Source: an uncultured Rhodospirillales bacterium (lineage in GTDB: Bacteria > Pseudomonadota > Alphaproteobacteria > Azospirillales > Azospirillaceae). From it: a stretch of DNA of 64,000 bases. Of the stretch, positions 60,125 to 64,000 are shown one piece after another; the stretch's first letter is position 1, and each line of letters opens with the position of its first letter. The notes below the pieces were generated by a model that saw nothing but the letters and a program-made list of their open reading frames with translations, searched no databases and was not told where the DNA came from. The stretch is from the NCBI GenBank assembly GCA_903927615.1, contig CAIYNU010000022.1:62001-126000 (forward strand). Direction: 5' to 3'. Both the position numbers and the translations under genes were made by a program.

Positions 60125-61086
60125 AGGTTCAGGCTCCGCCAATGGCCTTCCAACACCGGAAGGGCTTCGGACAACAGGCCGAGATCATCGGGACGCGACA
60201 AGCCGAAGATCGGCACCCGTCGCAACAGGGCCGACGAGGCCGCAAACCACTGTCGCTCGGCTCCCGTCGCCTTGATCATGCGGGGACGATAGGCGTTGCT
60301 GCGCAAGGCATTCAGTGCCTTCATGGGGCTTAAACGGTCGATCTCCCACCGCGTCTGCCGGCGATCACCCAAAAGAACATAGATGGCGCCCAACGGCACC
60401 TCGTCGGGTACACAAGTCTGCGGCGGTTGGACCCAGAGCTTGGACAGTCCCGCACGAACCGCCGCCCCTCCTTCCATATTCAGGTGTGCGATCACGTTGG
60501 ACCACAGCTTGATCATGCGGCCATCCGGCCGAAGCGTGGCCTGCCCGCCGGCAAGGACGTCGAGGACACAAATATCGTCGGACAGAAACGGATGGCCGGC
60601 GTTGGCCAGGGCGGCGGCAAGGGTCGACTTGCCCGCTTCGGAGGGCCCGCAGAACAGCATGGCCTTGCCGCTGACCTCTACCGCACTGGCATGGACAACA
60701 TAGCCACCACGCTGGTGGAACAGCACGCCAAGGGCAGTGCCGCACAGGAAAATATGAAAATCCTGGTCCGATCGTCCGTTTTCGGGAGCATAGACGACGG
60801 TCTTCCCCCCCGTTACCAAAAACCGCAGCCGTCCCGGAATCTGCACCAGGACACGGTCGCCGGCAATCTGCCAATTCGGCCCCAAGGGAACTCCGTCAGG
60901 CAACGCCGCCGGCAGCTCGCCTCGCTTTAACACGATATCGGGTGTCGCATCCGGCGTCACGGGAACGGCCCCCGGAAGCTCGATATCGGTCGCCACGTGA
61001 CAGCCGCAAATTCTGTAGCGATACTCCACAGAGGCCTCTCCAGACTGGTGGTTGGCGGCTTTGGGCCCCCAGATCATTGCTTTCAT
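60121..61086 (-). CDS. HPr-kinase-related protein
   Basis: The protein has 321 residues. An N-terminal domain (about 15-120) is followed by a HprK-type P-loop domain: CGPSEAGKSTLAAALANAG (about 147-165) and LSDDICVLDV (Walker B-like). The surrounding GYVVHASAVEVSGKAML and PIFGLSRPDDL fit HprK-related kinases that occur beside PqqD-like proteins in peptide-modification gene sets. No HPr/PTS gene is nearby, so carbon-catabolite control is unlikely. It is co-translated with the downstream sulfotransferase and diverges from the pqqD-like gene. Confidence 0.8.
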   Translation of the reverse strand: MKAMIWGPKAANHQSGEASVEYRYRICGCHVATDIELPGAVPVTPDATPDIVLKRGELPAALPDGVPLGPNWQIAGDRVLVQIPGRLRFLVTGGKTVVYAPENGRSDQDFHIFLCGTALGVLFHQRGGYVVHASAVEVSGKAMLFCGPSEAGKSTLAAALANAGHPFLSDDICVLDVLAGGQATLRPDGRMIKLWSNVIAHLNMEGGAAVRAGLSKLWVQPPQTCVPDEVPLGAIYVLLGDRRQTRWEIDRLSPMKALNALRSNAYRPRMIKATGAERQWFAASSALLRRVPIFGLSRPDDLGLLSEALPVLEGHWRSLNL

Positions 61087-61348
61087 CGTTCCGGTCGGGA
61101 AATCGGCACTGGCCGGTGGCCGGTGGCCGGTGACTATCCCGACGGGATGGATCGGTCAATGGTTGCGCACCGGACGCGGCTTGCGCTGGCCTTCAGTGGC
61201 CAGAAACACGCTGGGAACCGGGTCGCCTCTGACGGCTGGGACCAAAGAGAGCAGGGCATCGTGGGCAATTTCGCTTTATCCCTCCCGACGGGTGGGTTAG
61301 GATCGAAGTGTTCGCGTCATCTTTCAAGGAAAATTCAGGGAACAGTGT
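61087..61348. other. Divergent intergenic region of the HprK/PqqD cluster
   Basis: It separates two divergent operons and holds three tandem GGCCGGT units. No precursor-like small gene with a credible leader was found: the longest plus frame (MDRSMVAHRTRL...) overlaps the pqqD-like start and lacks a ribosome-binding site. No clear promoter hexamers are seen. Confidence 0.45.
61111..61131. repeat. Three tandem GGCCGGT units
   Basis: Three exact 7-base copies, located just upstream of the hprK-like start. It may bind a regulator or be a simple slippage product. Confidence 0.6.
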
Positions 61349-61633
61349 ATGTGCATAACGTTGTATGATGTCGTCCAGCGGGCTCCTGGAGCCCTGGCTG
61401 CTGAGATCGACCAGGAAATTATAATTCTTGATGTCAATTCGGCCAAATATCTATCCTTGAACGAGGTCGCCGCAGCGATTTGGCGCACCCTCGAAACTCC
61501 GCTTTCGGTTGATGATCTCTGCCAGAGGCTGCAATCCTCCTTTGAGGCCCAGCCCGAAACCATCACAGCCGACGTGCTGGCGTTCCTTGACCGTCTCGAC
61601 GAACGGGGCCTGTTGCTGCGCGAAACGAAATAA
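61349..61633 (+). CDS. PqqD-like peptide-recognition protein
   Basis: A 94-residue protein matching the PqqD/RRE winged-helix pattern: LAAEIDQEIIILDVNSAKYL, LNEVAAAIWRTLETPLSV, and LAFLDRLDERGLLL. PqqD proteins bind the leader of ribosomal peptides and present them to modifying enzymes. AGGGAA lies upstream of the ATG. Its stop overlaps the next ATG (TAATG), so it is coupled to the Stf0-like gene. HprK-related kinase and PqqD partners recur together in diverse Proteobacteria. Confidence 0.85.
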   Translation: MCITLYDVVQRAPGALAAEIDQEIIILDVNSAKYLSLNEVAAAIWRTLETPLSVDDLCQRLQSSFEAQPETITADVLAFLDRLDERGLLLRETK

Positions 61634-62436
61634 TGACTGTGGGTGAGGACGAACAGACCTGGGCCGGTCCGGCCTTCGACCAGCCGTCCCAACCTCTGAC
61701 CCGGTTCATCATCATTGCCAAAACGCCCCGTGTCGGCAGCCACCTGCTCGGCCGCCTGCTGTGGCGAGCTGGTCTTGGCGTGCCGCATGAATACTACAAC
61801 AGCCAGTATCTGCCGACATTCGCCCAACGCTGGGGGGTCGATCGGGCGGATCCTTCATTTCCGGCGCGCTATCTTGAGGCTGTGGTTCGCCACCGCACGG
61901 TCGGCGGCGTTTGCACGGTGAGTTGCGCGCCTCGGCGTTTCCATCTGTTGGAGGATGGCCTGGCGGCCTGCCAGGGTCTGCCCGGTCCGTCGTTCGTTCA
62001 TCTGTGGCGGCGTGACAGCCTGGCGCAGGCAATTTCATTACAGTTGGCGACCCAGAGCGGGTTCTGGGACATGACGGCCGAACCGACCAGCCCGCCGGAA
62101 CCAGACATGGACATCCTGGATCTGGACGCCCTGCGTAGGACCATCCGATGGCTGCTGATGGGGGAACTCTGGTGGCGGGCGGATTTGCGGTGCCGCACCC
62201 GTTCATTGATCCATATCGACTACGAAACGCTGATCCGCGAGCCCCAGCAAACCTTGCGGCGCATCGTTGAGGCCCTGGTTCCCGATCGCGCCGCCGTCCT
62301 CGGTCCGCCTGCGGCCGAGCCTCCGACGCCTGAGCGGCTGTGGGCGCTCCAGGTCCTTTCCGCGGACCAACGGCGGGGGCTTTACCAGGCTTATCAGGCG
62401 CGATTCGGTCCCCTCACGCCCTTGCCCGACCCCTGA
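61633..62436 (+). CDS. Stf0-type sulfotransferase
   Basis: The protein has 267 residues. The N-terminal loop AKTPRVGSHLLGRLLWRAG matches the P-loop of Stf0-like (trehalose 2-sulfotransferase) enzymes, and HEYYNSQYLP, FVHLWRRDSLAQAISLQLA and IDYETLIREPQQTLRRI are the other family blocks. It should use PAPS and a carbohydrate or other small acceptor. It differs clearly from the second sulfotransferase in the cluster. It is coupled to the PqqD-like gene, and its 3' end overlaps the OGT-like gene on the other strand by 23 bases. Confidence 0.83.
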   Translation: MTVGEDEQTWAGPAFDQPSQPLTRFIIIAKTPRVGSHLLGRLLWRAGLGVPHEYYNSQYLPTFAQRWGVDRADPSFPARYLEAVVRHRTVGGVCTVSCAPRRFHLLEDGLAACQGLPGPSFVHLWRRDSLAQAISLQLATQSGFWDMTAEPTSPPEPDMDILDLDALRRTIRWLLMGELWWRADLRCRTRSLIHIDYETLIREPQQTLRRIVEALVPDRAAVLGPPAAEPPTPERLWALQVLSADQRRGLYQAYQARFGPLTPLPDP

Positions 62437-63988
62437 CCGGATGCGGAACGACGCCGAAGCCGCGCGGCCCGCCGCCGTCGCAGTGAATGGCCCACATCAC
62501 TTCGTAGGCCGTTTCCAGGTGGGTTGTGAAACGCCCGCAATCAAACAACGGCGCCGACAGCCGGTTGGCCGACAGCCGCCGTCGGAGCGCCGCCAGTTCG
62601 TCCCGATGGTTGGCAAGATGGAGCGCCAGGGTTTCATAAGCATCAGGATCGGACGCGATCAGTTCGGGTAGCCCCAGCACCGTCAACAGGCTGGCGGCGA
62701 CGCGGCCGGCAAAGCTCCGGCCCAGGCACGTCACCACCGGCACCCCGGCCCACAGGGCATCGCTGGCGGTGGTGTGGGCACCGTAGGGCTGGGTGTCGAG
62801 ACACAGATCGGCCAGGCCAAGGCGGGCCAGATGGTCGGGCAAGGGCAGAAAGGGGGCAAAGACCAGCCGCTCCGGGGCCACGCCTTGCACGGCAGCGTCC
62901 CGGCGCAGATTGGCCGCCATCATCTCGTTGCTTTCCAGCAGCCACAACACGGCGTCCTTGACCCGTTGCAGCAGTCGCATCCACCGTTCGAACATGGCCG
63001 GAGTCAGCTTATGGGGCGGGTTGAAGCAGCAGAAGACGAAGCCGGACGGGGGCAAACCCACCTCCCGGCGCAACGGACGCGCAGCGGCAATAACCTTGGT
63101 CGAATCGTTGCACTGGTAGCTGTCCGGCAACACCACCGGCTGTTCCGAAAAATGGGCGGCCACGGCATCCGGCAGGACCACCGGGTCTCCGATCACATAA
63201 TCGATGCAGTCGGCGGCCATGGTGCCCGGAAACCCCAGATAGTTCACCTGGATCGGAGCCGGACGGCGCCAAACAATGCCGGTCCGGGCCCCCGCCGTGT
63301 ATCCATTGAGGTCGACCAGAATGTCGATGCCGTCCTGGTGGATGCGGCAGGCCGCGTCGTCGTCCGAGCACTCGCCAAGCTCGACGAAGGAATCGAAGCC
63401 GTGAACAATCCGGCGGCGGATTGCGGTTCCATCATCCCGGCCCAGGGAATAGCCAAACAGGGTCACCCGCCGGCGATCGTGACGCTCGAACAGTTCCGCC
63501 GCAAGGTGGGAGGTCGCGTGTTCCCGGAAGTCAGCCGAAAGATAGCCAATCCGGAGAACCGGTTTCAGGGCTGGCGGTTCATGCGGAAAGCATCCCGGCA
63601 TCGAAGCCCCGGCTCGGAGAAATCGCGTCAAGGCATACTGACGGGCCGCCGCGTGGTGATGAACGGGATCGTCGGTAAAATCCAGTGCGTCAAAAGGGGA
63701 AAAACGCTTTTGCCCGATCAATTCGGCGACACCCAAACCGCCGTCGCGCCAATCAGCCACCTCGCGGCTGCGAACGGCCAGACGGGCCCGCACCGCCGGA
63801 TGATCGGGAAAGCGGGTCAGGGTATGGCGCAGGAACGCCAGCAATCCCGACCGCCCTCGGGGCCAGAGCCCCATTTCCAGGTCCAACGCCATCTGTACCG
63901 CCGGAGCGTCCACAGAAGACTGACTCTGCTCTGGCTGTTTCATTGGTCGTGCTGCTCCCTTGCCCCACAGATGGCCCGGCGACCGCAT
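62414..63988 (-). CDS. O-GlcNAc transferase-like (GT41) protein
   Basis: A 524-residue or longer protein; the frame is open to the window edge, so the N-terminus is uncertain (internal ATG at 63943 has weak support). The GT41 catalytic core is clear: LRIGYLSADFREHATSHLA, LVDLNGYTAGAR, IQVNYLGFPGTMAADCIDY, FCCFNPPHKLTP and LCLDTQPYGAHTTASDALWA. The usual TPR superhelix ahead of the core is very short (about 100 residues). Such bacterial enzymes transfer GlcNAc or other sugars to proteins. It converges on the Stf0-like gene. Confidence 0.85.
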   Translation of the reverse strand: MRSPGHLWGKGAARPMKQPEQSQSSVDAPAVQMALDLEMGLWPRGRSGLLAFLRHTLTRFPDHPAVRARLAVRSREVADWRDGGLGVAELIGQKRFSPFDALDFTDDPVHHHAAARQYALTRFLRAGASMPGCFPHEPPALKPVLRIGYLSADFREHATSHLAAELFERHDRRRVTLFGYSLGRDDGTAIRRRIVHGFDSFVELGECSDDDAACRIHQDGIDILVDLNGYTAGARTGIVWRRPAPIQVNYLGFPGTMAADCIDYVIGDPVVLPDAVAAHFSEQPVVLPDSYQCNDSTKVIAAARPLRREVGLPPSGFVFCCFNPPHKLTPAMFERWMRLLQRVKDAVLWLLESNEMMAANLRRDAAVQGVAPERLVFAPFLPLPDHLARLGLADLCLDTQPYGAHTTASDALWAGVPVVTCLGRSFAGRVAASLLTVLGLPELIASDPDAYETLALHLANHRDELAALRRRLSANRLSAPLFDCGRFTTHLETAYEVMWAIHCDGGGPRGFGVVPHPVRGRARA

Positions 63989-64000
63989 CTTGACGTTTCG

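Noticed and set aside
61141-61368. Possible precursor peptide frame ahead of the pqqD-like gene
   Set aside because: It has no ribosome-binding site, overlaps the pqqD-like start and lacks a leader/core pattern.
59261-63988. Lasso-peptide biosynthetic cluster
   Set aside because: No asparagine-synthetase-like cyclase, B2-type protease or precursor is present, so this specific label is not supported.

Overview
The window reads as a chromosomal segment of a high-GC alphaproteobacterium, most likely in the Rhodospirillales (Rhodospirillum/Magnetospirillum/Azospirillum-like). The main support is gene order: fabD-fabG-acpP-fabF-mltG, a fused ispDF next to pncC, dusB-ntrB-ntrC-ntrY-ntrX, and a CcrM-type GANTC methyltransferase beside rnhB. 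The taxonomic call is an inference from synteny and protein style, not from a marker-gene comparison. No rRNA, CRISPR array, insertion sequence or prophage was found; one tRNA gene (Gly, CCC) is present.

Layout. 1-3.1 kb: the tail of an acyl-CoA dehydrogenase, purB and an MBL-fold hydrolase. 3.2-10.8 kb: signalling genes (a chemoreceptor fused to hemerythrin, a membrane protein with an internally duplicated domain, a CPBP-type membrane protease and a very large GGDEF/EAL protein). 11-17.6 kb: tRNA-Gly, then the minus-strand mltG, fatty-acid synthesis genes, pncC and ispDF. 17.9-28.4 kb: ompW with a clear terminator, a CcsA-like protein, dusB and the two nitrogen two-component systems, then a secreted RNase T2. 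28.5-34.7 kb: two tiny lipoproteins facing a shared hairpin, then a minus-strand run caspase-imuB-rnhB-ccrM. 34.9-42.4 kb: a VOC protein, acyl-CoA synthetase, HAD phosphatase, small hypotheticals, a methyltransferase and parE, with an almost empty stretch at 38.4-39.3 kb. 42.6-51.2 kb: an L,D-transpeptidase facing an alanine-zipper lipoprotein, a MarR-EmrA-EmrB efflux operon with a clear operator, a Pro/Ala-rich coiled-coil protein, an MFS transporter and recO. 51.2-59.2 kb: two unrecognised proteins, parC, uvrA and a SulP transporter. 59.2-64 kb: an accessory cluster of two different sulfotransferases, an HPr-kinase-like protein, a PqqD-like protein and an O-GlcNAc-transferase-like glycosyltransferase.

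How genes work together. The fab genes and mltG supply membrane and wall; NtrBC and NtrYX respond to nitrogen status; CcrM, ParE and ParC serve the chromosome cycle; UvrA, RecO, RNase HII and ImuB serve repair. The ccrM promoter appears to carry two back-to-back GANTC sites, which suggests control by its own methylation. The L,D-transpeptidase/Lpp-like pair resembles the Braun lipoprotein system. The best candidate for an undescribed system is the 59.2-64 kb cluster, where stop/start overlaps couple HPr-kinase-like to sulfotransferase on one strand and PqqD-like to Stf0-like sulfotransferase on the other. It looks like a peptide- or protein-modifying system whose substrate is not visible here.
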